In this document: positions 10,667-19,465 of the stretch, piece after piece
Position numbering within the stretch: position 1 is the stretch's first letter
Layout: every line of letters begins with the position of its first letter
Source of the DNA: Lachnospiraceae bacterium C1.1
GTDB lineage: Bacteria > Bacillota > Clostridia > Lachnospirales > Lachnospiraceae
Reading direction: 5' to 3'
NCBI GenBank assembly: GCA_030434875.1
Contig: JAUISW010000001.1
Coordinates: 507,501-571,500, forward strand
Length of the DNA stretch: 64,000 nucleotides
Notes under the pieces: generated by a model
Databases searched by the model: none
What the model was told of the DNA's origin: nothing
What the model saw: only the letters and a program-made list of their open reading frames with translations
Made by a program: the position numbers and the translations under genes

Positions 10667-12130
10667 TTGAGAGAACCAACACGCGAGGAAAAATACAGAG
10701 TACTTAAGGGACCCGAAGAAATCGAGGGATTATACAAAAAAATAACCAAGTCTGTTTACAGGCAGAATTATCATATGCAGCCTGTAACAGGACTTTTGAA
10801 TGATCCCAACGGCTTTGTTTATTATGATGGATATTGGCATTTGTTTTACCAATGGTGTCCATGGGGAGCATTTCATGGCCTGAAATATTGGTATCATGTT
10901 GTTTCAGAGGATCTGATAAAATGGAAAAACAAGGGTGTGTTCCTTAAACCTGATAGTGAATTTGATAATAAGGGTGTTTACTCGGGGACAGCTTTACCGA
11001 CGTCTGATCGCCTGGAGCTTTTTTATACGGGAAATCACAGAGATGATGACTGGACAAGATGTTCATATACATGTCTTGCAAAGTTGAATGAAGACAGTGG
11101 TGAGGCTGAGAAAGAAGAAAAACCTTTATTTGGTCCGGCTGATGGATATACAGAACATCAGAGAGATCCTAAGATTATTTATAATGCAGAAAAGAAAAAG
11201 TATTATATTCTTCTTGGAGCGCAGACTAATGATATGAGAGGCTGCGGTATTCTTTATGAGTCTAATGATTTTACCGGTGAATGGCATTTTGCCGGTGAAT
11301 TAAAGGTACCGGGATTTGAAAAGTTTGGATTTATGTGGGAATGCCCTTCGATCCAGCATATCGGGGATAAAGATGTGCTCTTTTTCTGTCCACAGGGAAT
11401 TAAGCTTCCGGGTCATGGAGAGGTGAAGAATCATAATGGTTATATTGTAGGTAAAATGGATTATGATAATCTGACTTTTACACCGGAAATGGGATTCAGA
11501 TTTTTAGATGAAGGCTTTGATTTTTATGCAGCTCAGTGCTGTGAGGGCAATTATTCGGATGAGCACTCTGTACTTATAGGCTGGATGGGACTTCCGGATT
11601 CGGCATATCCTACCGATGAAGAAGACTGGTCAGGCTGCATGACAGTTGTCCGTGAGCTCGCGGTCGAGGGTAACAGGCTTATTCAAAGACCCTTAAGAGG
11701 TTTAGAGAGCTTAAAAGGAGAGAAGCTGGATCCAAAGGAGAAAATCCTGCCTAAATCATGCAAAATGGAGATAACAAATCTTTCAGATGATTTCAGCCTT
11801 AAACTTTTTTGCGATGAAAATTCAAAAGGCGGATTAAAGATTAAATATAACAGCGAAGAAAATGAGATCTTTGCCGACAGAAGTCATTTGAAAAGACGCT
11901 TTAATTCTGAGTTTGGAGAGGAAAGAAATTTTGGTTTTGAAAGTCCGCTTCAGAAAATAGAGATATTTATTGACAGCAGTTCAGTTGAGATTTTCTTTAA
12001 TGACGGAGAAGTCGTTTTTACAAGCAGAGTATTCCCCACAGAAATTGAAAATCATTTTGATTTCAAAGGGAACGGGAAGGTAAGAATATGGGATATGAAT
12101 CCCGCAGTAAAGGATGATTTTATAGTGTGA
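10667..12130 (+). CDS. scrB: GH32 sucrose-6-phosphate hydrolase (invertase family)
   Basis: Hydrolyses the fructoside (normally sucrose 6-phosphate to glucose 6-phosphate and fructose) delivered by the PTS. The protein has 487 residues and no signal peptide, so it acts in the cytosol. GH32 motifs are all present: LLNDPNGFVYY near residue 43 (Asp nucleophile), QRDPKI near 165 (transition-state Asp) and MWECPS near 223 (general acid Glu). A C-terminal beta-sandwich with EIFFNDGE completes the fold. The start is TTG behind TAGGAGA with correct spacing. The stop overlaps the start of the next gene. Levan or inulin oligomers are possible alternative substrates. Confidence 0.92.
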   Translation: MREPTREEKYRVLKGPEEIEGLYKKITKSVYRQNYHMQPVTGLLNDPNGFVYYDGYWHLFYQWCPWGAFHGLKYWYHVVSEDLIKWKNKGVFLKPDSEFDNKGVYSGTALPTSDRLELFYTGNHRDDDWTRCSYTCLAKLNEDSGEAEKEEKPLFGPADGYTEHQRDPKIIYNAEKKKYYILLGAQTNDMRGCGILYESNDFTGEWHFAGELKVPGFEKFGFMWECPSIQHIGDKDVLFFCPQGIKLPGHGEVKNHNGYIVGKMDYDNLTFTPEMGFRFLDEGFDFYAAQCCEGNYSDEHSVLIGWMGLPDSAYPTDEEDWSGCMTVVRELAVEGNRLIQRPLRGLESLKGEKLDPKEKILPKSCKMEITNLSDDFSLKLFCDENSKGGLKIKYNSEENEIFADRSHLKRRFNSEFGEERNFGFESPLQKIEIFIDSSSVEIFFNDGEVVFTSRVFPTEIENHFDFKGNGKVRIWDMNPAVKDDFIV

Positions 12131-13470
12131 TGACAGGGGAAAAACATCTATTCAGCAATAAAACATTGCTCATGCTTATGCTGCCTATAATCGCAGAACA
12201 GCTATTAAATGCGCTTATGGGTATGGCAGACAGCATGATGGTAAGTAATGTGGGGTCGGCAGCGCTCTCAGGAGTTTCGCTCGTCGACTCCATAAATAAT
12301 CTGATAATACAGGCATTTAACGCAATGGCTACGGGCGGCGTAATAATATGTTCTAATTATATAGGTCAGAAAGACCTGAAGAAAGCACAGGAGGCGGCAA
12401 GACAGCTTGTCGCTATTTCTACGGTTATTTCTCTGTTACTTATGTTTGTTTGCCTTATTTTCAGAGATGGACTTTTGAGGTTGATATTCGGAACGGTAGA
12501 TGCGGATGTTATGACTGCGGCGGGAACTTATTTCCTGCTTACTGCGATATCGTATCCGGGAATTTCCGTGGCAGCGGCCGGAAGTGCGGTATACAGGGCA
12601 CAGGGAAATACTAAGCTTCCAATGATTGTTGCCATTGTATCGAATACGATCAATATTATCGGAAATGCTATTTTGATCTGGGGATTCGGTCTTGGAGTTC
12701 TGGGAGCTGCTATAGCTACATTGTTTTCAAGACTTTTCTCGGCGGTTGTACTTATGGTTCTGCTCCACAGAAAGGATCAGGAAATATCCGTAAGGGATTA
12801 CCTGAAATTTAAGCCGGATCATAAATATATTTCGCGTATATTATCGCTCGGAATACCGAATGGTATTGAAAATTCAATGTTTCAGTTTGGAAAACTTGCA
12901 ATACAGTCGTCGGTCTCAACACTTTCGACAGCTGCAGTAGCAGCACAGGCAATGACTTCAATATTGGAAAATGTCAATGGAATAGCCGGAGTTGCGATAG
13001 GCATAGGCCTAATGACTGTAGTAGGACAGTGTATAGGAGCAGGTAGAAAAGATGAGGCAGTATATTATATTAAAAAGATGATAGGCTGGGCCTATATTGC
13101 AATTCTGATCTCGTGCCTCTTTGCATATGCTATATGCAGACCTGTAACTCAGCTTGCCGGAATGGAAGCGGAGAGTGCAAGACTCTGTATTTATATGATG
13201 GGATGGATAACTATTGTAAAGCCAATGGTCTGGTCACCTTCATTTGTTATAGCTTATGGTATGAGAGCTGCTGGAGATGTCAGATACTCAATGATACTTT
13301 CAAGCTGTACGATGTGGCTCTGCAGGGTTACGCTTGCAACTTTCCTGATAAGAATAGCAGGATTCGGAACTATGGGTGTCTGGATAGGTATGTTTGCTGA
13401 CTGGGGAGTAAGAGCGATCTTTTTCCTCTTAAGATTTAAGAGTGGTAAATGGTGTAAGGCTTTGGTATGA
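12130..13470 (+). CDS. MATE-family efflux protein (first copy)
   Basis: Integral membrane antiporter of 446 residues with about 12 membrane segments in two similar halves. The typical N-terminal features are present: LMLMLPIIAEQLLNALMGMADSMMV and GGVIICSNYIGQK. MATE proteins exchange cationic compounds or drugs for Na+ or H+. The ATG overlaps the GH32 stop by one base (TGATG), so translation is coupled; an in-frame GTG lies one codon upstream. Its place at the end of a sucrose operon is unusual, and the substrate cannot be told from sequence. Confidence 0.9.
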   Translation: MTGEKHLFSNKTLLMLMLPIIAEQLLNALMGMADSMMVSNVGSAALSGVSLVDSINNLIIQAFNAMATGGVIICSNYIGQKDLKKAQEAARQLVAISTVISLLLMFVCLIFRDGLLRLIFGTVDADVMTAAGTYFLLTAISYPGISVAAAGSAVYRAQGNTKLPMIVAIVSNTINIIGNAILIWGFGLGVLGAAIATLFSRLFSAVVLMVLLHRKDQEISVRDYLKFKPDHKYISRILSLGIPNGIENSMFQFGKLAIQSSVSTLSTAAVAAQAMTSILENVNGIAGVAIGIGLMTVVGQCIGAGRKDEAVYYIKKMIGWAYIAILISCLFAYAICRPVTQLAGMEAESARLCIYMMGWITIVKPMVWSPSFVIAYGMRAAGDVRYSMILSSCTMWLCRVTLATFLIRIAGFGTMGVWIGMFADWGVRAIFFLLRFKSGKWCKALV

Positions 13471-13473
13471 AAA

Positions 13474-13500
13474 ATGGCGTGCCCTTTTGGACACGCCATT
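13474..13500. terminator. Bidirectional terminator between convergent genes
   Basis: AATGGCGTGCC pairs with GGACACGCCATT with a short TTTT loop. It lies between the MATE stop and the phosphofructokinase stop and probably serves both. Confidence 0.85.
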
Positions 13501-13533
13501 AAAATTATCCGACTGTTAAGATTAACCTTGAAT

Positions 13534-14793
13534 TTACAGGAGCTCCTCGTATCCCGGTCTGTAAAGGTGTCTCGGAATACCGTCTACCATTACAGGTGAA
13601 ACATCACCCTGGATAAGAGGACGAACGTATGTGATAAACTCATCGGTTACATAGGTTCCATCTTCCGTTATCCATTCTCTTGGAACAAGACGCTCATCAT
13701 TTGCAATCTTATGGACGTCTTTAACTTCTGTATGCATCTGGTAAGGATCATCTGAAATACGATTGATGACAACCATCTTTCCGCTGTCTCCTTCATCGGC
13801 TGCCTTCATTGCAGCACCACCTACTTCATAGGCTTCAAGGATATCTACACGGGATGCACAGTGGCTTGCAGCTCGCTGAAGTGTTGAAAGCTCGATAGCT
13901 CTTGTCTTGCAGCCAATCTCTCTTGAAAGTACGTTGCAGAGGTATCTTGCGGTACCTGTAAGCTGCTTGTGACCGAAAGCGTCTACGTATTCTACTGTAT
14001 TTTCAAGCTCATTTACATAGGTTCCGTCAGCAGTTCTGATACCTTCGGAAACAGCAATTACTATGGATGCCTTTTTCTCCAGGAGTTTTCGGCATTTTTC
14101 AACAAATGTAGGAACATCAAATGGGAGTTCAGGAAGGTAAATAGCATCAGGACCCTGACAATCCTCACCCTTTGAAAGAGCGGAAGCACCTGTAAGCCAT
14201 CCGGCATTTCTTCCCATAACCTCTACAACGATAACCTGACCATGCTCGGTCTCAAGGCTCCAGCTGTCACGGATGATCTCTTTTACAGAGGTTCCGATAT
14301 ATTTAGCTGCAGATCCGTAACCGGGTGTATGATCTGTAAGTGCCAGGTCGTTGTCAATTGTTTTCGGACATCCAACGAATCTTATCGGAGATTCAATATA
14401 GATCGCATAATCCGAAAGTTTCTTTATCGTATCCATGGAATCATTTCCACCGATATAAATAAAGCAGTCAATTTCGAGATCATTAAGAATCTTGAAGATT
14501 TTGTCGTAAAGCTCCTGATTTTTATGAATCCCCGGAAGCTTATAACGGCATGAGCCAAGATATGCCGATGGTGTACGTTTTAAAAGTTCTGCGTCGAGAC
14601 CTGTCTGGATATGTTCGGAAAGATCTATATATCTTCCCTCGAGAAAGCCCTGTATGCCGTGAATCATACCATAAACTTTCTTATAACCTCTGTCCATTGC
14701 TGTCCGGTAAACGCCGGCAAGCGATGAATTGATCGCTGCGGTAGGTCCTCCGGACTGTCCGACAATTACGTTTCTTTTTTCCTTCTTGCTCAT
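13534..14793 (-). CDS. 6-phosphofructokinase, probably pyrophosphate-dependent
   Basis: Phosphorylates fructose 6-phosphate in glycolysis. The 419-residue protein has the PFKA fold: GQSGGPTAAINSS at about 12-24, GGNDSMDT at about 114, PKTIDNDL at about 143 and MGRNAGWL near 193. ATP-dependent enzymes carry GGDGS; the Asp in GGNDS together with the Lys in PKTIDND is the pattern linked to pyrophosphate use, which suggests PPi as phosphoryl donor. Start context is GGAAGGGGTAATTAAATG. A near-consensus promoter lies upstream. It is convergent with the sucrose operon. Confidence 0.9.
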   Translation of the reverse strand: MSKKEKRNVIVGQSGGPTAAINSSLAGVYRTAMDRGYKKVYGMIHGIQGFLEGRYIDLSEHIQTGLDAELLKRTPSAYLGSCRYKLPGIHKNQELYDKIFKILNDLEIDCFIYIGGNDSMDTIKKLSDYAIYIESPIRFVGCPKTIDNDLALTDHTPGYGSAAKYIGTSVKEIIRDSWSLETEHGQVIVVEVMGRNAGWLTGASALSKGEDCQGPDAIYLPELPFDVPTFVEKCRKLLEKKASIVIAVSEGIRTADGTYVNELENTVEYVDAFGHKQLTGTARYLCNVLSREIGCKTRAIELSTLQRAASHCASRVDILEAYEVGGAAMKAADEGDSGKMVVINRISDDPYQMHTEVKDVHKIANDERLVPREWITEDGTYVTDEFITYVRPLIQGDVSPVMVDGIPRHLYRPGYEELL

Positions 14794-14870
14794 TTAATTA
14801 CCCCTTCCTGACTCTCCTGTCTGTCAGACAGTGTATCCATTGATTATTTTATAAATATTCATCTGAAAAC

Positions 14871-14899
14871 AGTATACCACCTGAAAGAGAATTTATCAA
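14871..14899 (-). promoter_or_regulatory. Promoter of the phosphofructokinase gene
   Basis: On the minus strand TTGATA (14899-14894) and TATACT (14876-14871) are 17 bp apart, a near-consensus sigma-A promoter about 80 bp before the start. Between it and the gene lies the palindrome TGTCTGTCAGACA (near 14819-14831), a possible operator. The rest of this 296-bp divergent region is AT-rich with a TATAAT at 15024-15029 that may serve the gene on the right. Confidence 0.7.
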
Positions 14900-15089
14900 T
14901 TTTTAACAAATAATTTTCTGTAAATTTATTTTTACTTGTAATATTTTACAAAAATTGTATTTGTTTTTGTACTATTATTTTTCTTGTTTACAATTAGTTC
15001 TGGTTATATATAGAAGATTGACGTATAATCTAAAAATTATTAAACTAAAAAAGCTAATATAATGAGAATTAATAAAGGATAGAGGATTA

Positions 15090-16478
15090 ATGCTAAGGGA
15101 ATTAAGGGAAAAATTTATCGGGGACAGGGATTTTTACAGAAGGTATATCTATCTGGCTGTTCCAATGATCATTCAGAATGCAATAACTAATTTTGTTAGT
15201 TTTCTGGATAATATAATGGTAGGACAGTTGGGAGAGGAGGCAATATCAGCAGTAGCTACAGTAAATCAGCTGGTATTTATTTTTTATCTTTCTGTCTTCG
15301 GAGTAGCTGCAGCCGGTGGTATTTATGGAGCTCAGTTTTATGGGAAAAAAGACCATACAGGGCATATGTACAGCTTTCGATTTAAGTTATATGCAGTGAT
15401 CATTGTAGCAATTATAGGAATAAGTCTTTTTTTGAATTTCGGTGAAAACTTTATATCATTGTTTTTGACGGAAACAGACGGAAATATTTCAAAAGCGCTG
15501 GCTACGGATTATGGATTAAAATATCTTAATATTATTTTGATCGGTCTGCTTCCTTTTGCAATTAATCAGGCATATTCGACTACAATAAAAGAAACCGGAA
15601 AAACTGTTATACCAATGCTTTCGGGAATGGCTGCGGTTGCAACTAATGCGATTTTGGATTATTGTCTCATATTTGGTCCGGGACCTTTACCGGAGCTTGG
15701 TGTAGAGGGTGCAGCCATCGCAACGGTAGTTTCAAGATATATAGAACTTGCAATAGTGATTATCTGGGCGCATAGTCATAAGAATGAAAATAAGTATTTA
15801 AAAAATGCATTTGCAAAATTTGGATTGCCAAGAAATATAGTTATAAAAATCCTGCAAAGCGGTACACCGCTTATGATCAATGAGGTACTCTGGGCAGCAG
15901 GGGTAAGCGCTGTAACGCAGTCTTATTCCGTAAGGGGAATGAATGTACTTACATCTATAAGTATATCAAATACGGTATCTAATCTTTTTAATATTGTTTT
16001 TATACAGCTCGGAGCGTGTATCGGAATTATTGTCGGACAATATTTAGGAGCGGGAAAGCTTAAGGAAGCAAAAGATGCAGATAACAAGATGATAGTTTTC
16101 TCAGTAGGATGCTGCATGGTGATGGCAGCCGTCATGATGCTCTGCGGCAGGCTGTTTCCTATGCTTTACAACGTAAATGAGGATATAAGGGCTCTTGCAA
16201 CTAAATTTATAATGATACAGGCCTTGTGGATGCCATTCTGCTCATTCAGCCATTGTTCTTATTTTACATTGAGATCGGGAGGAAAGACTTTTGTAACCTT
16301 CCTTTTTGACTCAGTATTCACCTGGGTTGTAATGGCATCGTTTGCTTATATACTCACGCATTATTCTGGACTGAATATAGTATTGATATATTTTCTCGTT
16401 CAGGGAACCGAGATCATCAAATGCACAATAGGCTTTTTCATGGTAAAAAGTAATGTATGGCTTGTTCAGATTGTATAA
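15090..16478 (+). CDS. MATE-family efflux protein (second copy)
   Basis: Membrane antiporter of 462 residues, about 12 helices. It begins with a short polar leader and YLAVPMIIQNAITNFVSFLDNIMVGQLG, the standard MATE start. The internal repeat GGAGGIYGAQFYGKKD-like segment and LPELGVEGAAIATVVSRY are also typical. It is clearly diverged from the MATE gene at 12130 and is monocistronic, divergent from phosphofructokinase. AAAGGATAGAGGA lies before the ATG. The substrate is unknown. Confidence 0.9.
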   Translation: MLRELREKFIGDRDFYRRYIYLAVPMIIQNAITNFVSFLDNIMVGQLGEEAISAVATVNQLVFIFYLSVFGVAAAGGIYGAQFYGKKDHTGHMYSFRFKLYAVIIVAIIGISLFLNFGENFISLFLTETDGNISKALATDYGLKYLNIILIGLLPFAINQAYSTTIKETGKTVIPMLSGMAAVATNAILDYCLIFGPGPLPELGVEGAAIATVVSRYIELAIVIIWAHSHKNENKYLKNAFAKFGLPRNIVIKILQSGTPLMINEVLWAAGVSAVTQSYSVRGMNVLTSISISNTVSNLFNIVFIQLGACIGIIVGQYLGAGKLKEAKDADNKMIVFSVGCCMVMAAVMMLCGRLFPMLYNVNEDIRALATKFIMIQALWMPFCSFSHCSYFTLRSGGKTFVTFLFDSVFTWVVMASFAYILTHYSGLNIVLIYFLVQGTEIIKCTIGFFMVKSNVWLVQIV

Positions 16479-16512
16479 GTTTTATTGTTAAAACCTATAG
16501 AATATAAAGTGC

Positions 16513-16541
16513 TTGACAATAATTCGGTTTCAAGATAAATT
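16513..16541 (+). promoter_or_regulatory. Promoter upstream of glnN
   Basis: TTGACA at 16513-16518 and TAAATT at 16536-16541, 17 bp apart. Transcription would begin near 16548, only a few bases before the hairpin at 16552. Confidence 0.6.
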
Positions 16542-16551
16542 TATTTACTGA

Positions 16552-16588
16552 GGGCAAAAACTTGGGGAAGACTTTGTTTTTGCCTTTT
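16552..16588 (+). terminator. Terminator-like hairpin in the glnN leader
   Basis: GGCAAAAAC and GTTTTTGCC pair around a 14-nt purine-rich loop, followed by TTTT. It lies after the candidate promoter and before the glnN ribosome binding site, so it may be an attenuator, or simply the terminator of the MATE gene ending at 16478. Confidence 0.55.
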
Positions 16589-16632
16589 ATACTGTAATTT
16601 ACAATCGAAGTGTGAACTCTAAGGAGGAGACA

Positions 16633-18741
16633 ATGTCGGAAGAGACAAGATCAGTACCTGAGATGTTTGGATGTCTCGTATTTAACGATTCAGTTATGAG
16701 AGAGCGTCTGCCAAAGGATATTTACAGGGCAGTTCGAAAGACTATCCAAAGAGGCAGTCATTTGGAGCTTGACGTAGCAAACAGTGTTGCCGCAATTATG
16801 AAGAATTGGGCTATTGAGCACGGAGCTACGCATTTTACTCATTGGTTCCAGCCAATGACAGGACTTACGGCAGAAAAGCATGACAGCTTTATTTCACCTG
16901 AGCCTTCAGGCGGAGTAATAATGGAATTTTCCGGCAAAGAGCTCGTAAAGGGTGAGCCTGATGCATCAAGCTTTCCTTCAGGTGGTTTGAGAGCAACATT
17001 TGAAGCAAGAGGATATACAGCATGGGATCCGAGTTCACCTGCATTTATAAAAGACGGTTCACTCTATATTCCGACTGCATTCTGTTCGTATGGCGGACAG
17101 GCACTTGATAAGAAGACACCTCTTCTTCGTTCAATGGAGACAATAAATCGTGAGGCTGTAAAGGTTCTTCATCTGCTGGGAAAAACAGAGGTAAACAGAA
17201 TTGATATAACTGTTGGAGCTGAGCAGGAATATTTCCTTATTGATAAGGATTTATATAAGAAGAGAAAGGATCTTTTGCTGACAGGACGTACACTGCTTGG
17301 AGCAGCTGCACCTAAGGGCCAGGAGATGGAAGATCATTATTTCGGAGTTTTGAAGCCTAAGGTTGCAAGCTTTATGCATGACCTCGATGAAGAACTCTGG
17401 AAACTCGGAGTTCCGGCTAAAACGAAGCATAACGAGGTTGCTCCGGCACAGCACGAGCTGGCACCTGTTTTTGAGACTGCAAATATTGCGGTAGATCATA
17501 ATCAGTTAACGATGGAGATTATGAAGAAAGTAGCAGATAAACATAATTTTGCATGTCTTCTTCATGAGAAGCCATTTGAAGGAATTAACGGCAGCGGTAA
17601 GCATGATAACTGGTCGATCGTTACCGATACAGGAGAAAATCTCTTAAAGCCCGGAAAGACTCCGGAAGAAAACAGGATTTTCATGGTATTCCTGATGGCT
17701 GTAATAGCTGCAGTTGATGATTATGCTGATCTTATGAGAATTTCTGTTGCTACTGCCGGAAATGACCACAGACTTGGAGGAAACGAGGCACCGCCGGCAA
17801 TTATTTCAATATTTGTAGGTGATGAGCTTGATGCCCAGCTTAAATCTCTTGAAGAGGGTACAGATTTTGTATCATCTGAAAAGAAGCAGATGGGTATTGC
17901 CAAGGTTCTTCCTCACTTTACTCAGGATAATACTGACCGTAACAGAACTTCACCATTTGCGTTCACGGGTAATAAATTTGAATTCCGTATGCCCGGAAGT
18001 TCTCTTTCGATATCAGATCCTAATGTAGTATTAAATACTGCTGTAGCCGATGCGCTCAGAAATATTTATAATGAGCTTGAGTCTGTCAGCGAGGATAAAT
18101 TTGAAGAGGAACTTGATAAGCTTCTTAAGAGAATGCTTAAAGAGCACAAGAAGGTTATATTCAATGGTAACGGATACACTGAAGACTGGGTAAAGGAAGC
18201 TGAAAGCAGAGGACTCTATAATCTTACAACTCTTCCGGAGGCAATGCCGCATCTTCTTGATGAAAAAAATATTTCTCTTTTCGAGAGACATCGTATTTTC
18301 ACAAGAGAAGAGCTTGCGTCAAGATATGAGATATTCCTTGAGAGCTATGTAAAGACTATTCATATTGAATCGCTGGCAATGCAGGAAATGGTCAGAAAAG
18401 ACTTTACTGCAGGCTTGGTTAAATATATGAAGGACATTACGGTTGAGGCTCTTGATAAGAAGAGATTCTCATCTGCTATGAAATGCACATATGAGGAGAA
18501 GATAATTTCTACTCTTGATGATACATCAGAGAAGATCAGTACACAGCTTGACGTCCTTGAGGCAGATACAAAGAAGGCTGAATCAATGACTGATATGCTA
18601 GAAACTGCTAATTATTATCATGATACTATCCTTAAGGATATGGAAGAACTCAGGGCTGCCGTAGACAAGGCAGAGGCTATAATCCCTGATGGATATCTCC
18701 CTTATCCGACATATGGAGACATACTTTTCTCATTAAGATAA
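16633..18741 (+). CDS. glnN: Glutamine synthetase type III
   Basis: Makes glutamine from glutamate, ammonia and ATP. The 702-residue length is characteristic of type III (GlnN) enzymes, against about 450 for type I. Family segments are clear: ATFEARGYTAWDPSSPAFI near residue 125, AEQEYFLID near 204 (metal-binding Glu), HNEVAPAQHELAPVFETAN near 272, GNDHRLGGNEAPPAI near 377 and NRTSPFAFTGNKFEFRMPGS near 440. ATG 16633 follows AAGGAGGAG; the in-frame GTG at 16612 lies upstream of that site and is rejected. The leader holds a promoter and a terminator-like hairpin. No ammonium transporter or PII gene adjoins it. Confidence 0.96.
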   Translation: MSEETRSVPEMFGCLVFNDSVMRERLPKDIYRAVRKTIQRGSHLELDVANSVAAIMKNWAIEHGATHFTHWFQPMTGLTAEKHDSFISPEPSGGVIMEFSGKELVKGEPDASSFPSGGLRATFEARGYTAWDPSSPAFIKDGSLYIPTAFCSYGGQALDKKTPLLRSMETINREAVKVLHLLGKTEVNRIDITVGAEQEYFLIDKDLYKKRKDLLLTGRTLLGAAAPKGQEMEDHYFGVLKPKVASFMHDLDEELWKLGVPAKTKHNEVAPAQHELAPVFETANIAVDHNQLTMEIMKKVADKHNFACLLHEKPFEGINGSGKHDNWSIVTDTGENLLKPGKTPEENRIFMVFLMAVIAAVDDYADLMRISVATAGNDHRLGGNEAPPAIISIFVGDELDAQLKSLEEGTDFVSSEKKQMGIAKVLPHFTQDNTDRNRTSPFAFTGNKFEFRMPGSSLSISDPNVVLNTAVADALRNIYNELESVSEDKFEEELDKLLKRMLKEHKKVIFNGNGYTEDWVKEAESRGLYNLTTLPEAMPHLLDEKNISLFERHRIFTREELASRYEIFLESYVKTIHIESLAMQEMVRKDFTAGLVKYMKDITVEALDKKRFSSAMKCTYEEKIISTLDDTSEKISTQLDVLEADTKKAESMTDMLETANYYHDTILKDMEELRAAVDKAEAIIPDGYLPYPTYGDILFSLR

Positions 18742-18747
18742 ATAATA

Positions 18748-18792
18748 AAAATGCTGTAGGGGCTGAATTTGCAGGCTCTGCAGCATTTTTTT
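18748..18792 (+). terminator. Terminator of glnN
   Basis: AATGCTGTA and CTGCAGCATT pair, followed by a run of seven T, directly after the stop codon. Confidence 0.88.
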
Positions 18793-18845
18793 AAATAAAA
18801 AATTGTACTGTTTGCGAAAAAAAGGTGAACAATTTGTGAAAGCTA

Positions 18846-18887
18846 TTTACAATTTTATTCTTATATATTATTTTGTATACAGAATAC
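18846..18887 (+). promoter_or_regulatory. Candidate promoter and GTATAC box of the 134-residue orphan
   Basis: TTTACA (18846-18851), 17 bp, TATTTT (18869-18874), then GTATACAGAATAC (18875-18887). The box matches the one before the flagellin-like gene in 11 of 13 positions, with the same -35 and spacing. Shared regulation is inferred. Confidence 0.5.
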
Positions 18888-18918
18888 AGAACGTATAAAA
18901 AAGAAAGGAATTTTAACC

Positions 18919-19323
18919 ATGAGCATCAGTGCAACGTCAATAAATGGTTATAGTGTAGCTCAGTTATTTCAGATGAGCGGAAGTAAGACAGAGCAGCTTT
19001 CACAGTCAAAAGATCTGAACAAAAATCAGAAATTTAATTATTCTGCCCAGGCAGCAATGACAGTACAGAGCAATATAGACAATGATACCTTGCAGATAAG
19101 CAGTGCCGGACAATTGGCGTATTCCATGAGTCAGCAGCAGCAGTCACAGTATGAAGCAGCAACAGATGAGTCGGATACTGACGGAGAGCTTAAGGTTTAT
19201 AATGAAGTGAGCAATAGTGATGATGAGGATGAAGAAAACTATGGATATGTGACTGATTCTTCTTCAGCTAACAGCTCATCAGGTAAAATTGTTTTCAGCG
19301 ATTTAAGCATCTTTTATGCCTGA
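18919..19323 (+). CDS. Orphan protein, 134 residues, Ser/Gln/Asp-rich
   Basis: No recognised family. The first 25 residues (MSISATSINGYSVAQLF) are moderately hydrophobic but not a signal peptide. The centre is rich in Ser and Gln, with SMSQQQQSQ at about 74-82. Residues 87-120 are strongly acidic (SDTDGELK, SDDEDEEN). The end is hydrophobic (KIVFSDLSIFYA). It has its own AAAGGA site, a candidate promoter and a terminator, which support a real gene. The composition and the promoter shared with the flagellin-like gene hint at a secreted or cell-surface/flagellar role, but this is speculation. Confidence 0.65.
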   Translation: MSISATSINGYSVAQLFQMSGSKTEQLSQSKDLNKNQKFNYSAQAAMTVQSNIDNDTLQISSAGQLAYSMSQQQQSQYEAATDESDTDGELKVYNEVSNSDDEDEENYGYVTDSSSANSSSGKIVFSDLSIFYA

Positions 19324-19345
19324 AAAAGAAAAAGATAAAAATAAC

Positions 19346-19376
19346 AGATCGGAGATTTTATTCTCCGATCTTTTTT
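19346..19376 (+). terminator. Terminator of the 134-residue orphan gene
   Basis: GATCGGAGA and TCTCCGATC pair around ATTTTAT..., followed by six T. Confidence 0.88.
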
Positions 19377-19465
19377 GTAATGATTTTTGCGTCTTTTTCA
19401 GTTTAAAGCAATATATTGTCATTTGAGGTTGAAAAAGGAAATAAAGATAGAAATGGGTCGGGTTA

